From Planctomicrobium sp. (GTDB taxonomy: Bacteria; Planctomycetota; Planctomycetia; Planctomycetales; Planctomycetaceae), in contig JABJMI010000112.1 in assembly GCA_018659505.1 (NCBI GenBank), forward strand, positions 1 through 5,307: a stretch of 5,307 nucleotides of DNA, written 5' to 3'. The first letter of the stretch is position 1. Each line of letters begins with the position of its first letter. A program made the translations under genes and the position numbers. The notes beneath the pieces are model-generated. The model worked only from the letters and a program-made list of their open reading frames with translations, ran no database searches and was not told the origin of the DNA. Below, piece after piece: positions 4,697 through 5,307 of this stretch.

Positions 4697-5307
4697 TTAT
4701 GTTCTTGCGATTTGCTTGTTGGCATATCTTTCAAAGAATGCTCGACCAGCTAAGACCGCGAGAGTGACCACGCCAGCAGTCAGTCCCATGTTGAGAGCGT
4801 TTTGAGTTGCGGTGACTCCGTAAAGAACACCGGCAATCAGGGAGAGAATTAAGACATTCACAAGTCCCAGCCAGCCGGGAAAGAACTCTTTGCGTTTGCC
4901 GGCACCGAAGCTAATTGTGTTGAGTGCAACTGCTAAAACGACCAATACACCGACCACCAGACCTTCGATTCGATCTGCATTCGTGACAGCCAGCTTTTGG
5001 ACTGCATCGACGACCAGTCGGAGGAATAACGCTCCAAACATTACCCCTGGAATGGTCCCTAGACCTCCCATCAAGCTGCAGCCTCCGACAACTGCCGAAG
5101 CAATTGCGTTCAATTCATACCCTAGACCTGCGTTCGATGCTCCTACTGAGCCGACATAAGAAGCGTAGAGGATTCCAGAGATCGCTGCGGTCACACTTCC
5201 AATACAATACGCCAGCCACTTCAGTCGCTCGGTACGAATTCCAGAAAGTTTGGCAGCCGTTTCGTTTCCGCCCATCGCATAAAGATGTCTTCCCAAGACA
5301 GTTTTAT
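4697..5307 (-). CDS. Sugar-type ABC transporter permease (RbsC-like), C-terminal part
   Basis: This gene ends with TAA at 4697-4699 and runs off the right edge, so its start is not in the window; the frame stays open to 5307. About 202 residues are visible. They begin KTVLGRHLYAMGGNETAAKL, the 'GRxxYAxGGNxxAAxLsGI' motif of BPD_transp_2 family permeases such as RbsC. The family's coupling region follows: GLGYELNAIASAVVGG, then SLMGGLGTIPGVMFGAL. Hydrophobic segments occur throughout. After the point where RbsC-type proteins usually end, this protein carries about 65 more residues with two further hydrophobic segments (encoded near 4870-4810 and 4800-4740). It should form the inner-membrane channel of a sugar or nucleoside uptake system; the ATPase and binding protein would be outside the window. 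The substrate cannot be deduced. Confidence 0.92.
   Translation of the reverse strand, partial: KTVLGRHLYAMGGNETAAKLSGIRTERLKWLAYCIGSVTAAISGILYASYVGSVGASNAGLGYELNAIASAVVGGCSLMGGLGTIPGVMFGALFLRLVVDAVQKLAVTNADRIEGLVVGVLVVLAVALNTISFGAGKRKEFFPGWLGLVNVLILSLIAGVLYGVTATQNALNMGLTAGVVTLAVLAGRAFFERYANKQIART

Noticed and set aside
5294..5296. TTG as the start of the ABC permease
   Set aside because: The frame stays open upstream to the edge and the conserved GRxxYAxGGN motif lies mid-protein in this family, so the true start is outside the window.

Overview
The window looks like chromosomal DNA of a Planctomycetes-type bacterium, perhaps from the Gimesia/Rubinisphaera/Thalassoglobus neighbourhood. That placement is inference. 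It rests on a MoxR ATPase, DUF58 and transglutaminase cluster ending in a small Sm-like protein, a nearby csrA, moderate base composition and mostly weak Shine-Dalgarno sites. No rRNA, tRNA, CRISPR array or mobile element is visible.

Layout. Positions 1-3745 (+) hold a tightly packed operon. It contains the C-terminal end of a MoxR-type AAA+ ATPase (1-181), a DUF58 protein (178-1411) broken by a frameshift near 896-898, a multi-pass membrane transglutaminase (1408-3492) and an 86-residue Sm-like protein (3485-3745). Each junction overlaps (ATGA, GTGA, then 8 bp), which implies translational coupling. Positions 3746-4399 hold no conventional gene. They contain a good sigma-70-like promoter, a possible 56-residue Arg/Cys-rich small ORF (3942-4112), AT-rich inverted repeats and the leader of csrA. 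Positions 4400-4597 (+) are csrA, whose leader carries three GGA motifs resembling CsrA binding sites, one of them on the Shine-Dalgarno. A 16-bp-stem bidirectional terminator (4629-4669) separates csrA from a convergent sugar-type ABC permease (4697-5307, -), which continues past the right edge.

How the genes may work together. MoxR, DUF58 and membrane transglutaminase genes form a recurrent bacterial cluster. The ATPase is thought to act as a chaperone-like partner, the DUF58 protein as a vWA-like membrane factor, and the transglutaminase presents a papain-like catalytic domain outside the membrane. The substrate is unknown. The Sm-like protein ending the operon is the least explained member. 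csrA is probably a separate, self-regulated transcription unit, and the permease belongs to an unrelated uptake operon.

The points most worth checking are the DUF58 frameshift (real lesion or sequence error), the Sm-like fold of the 86-residue protein, the csrA leader and the small ORF at 3942-4112. I found no clear evidence of a wholly new defence or mobile system.
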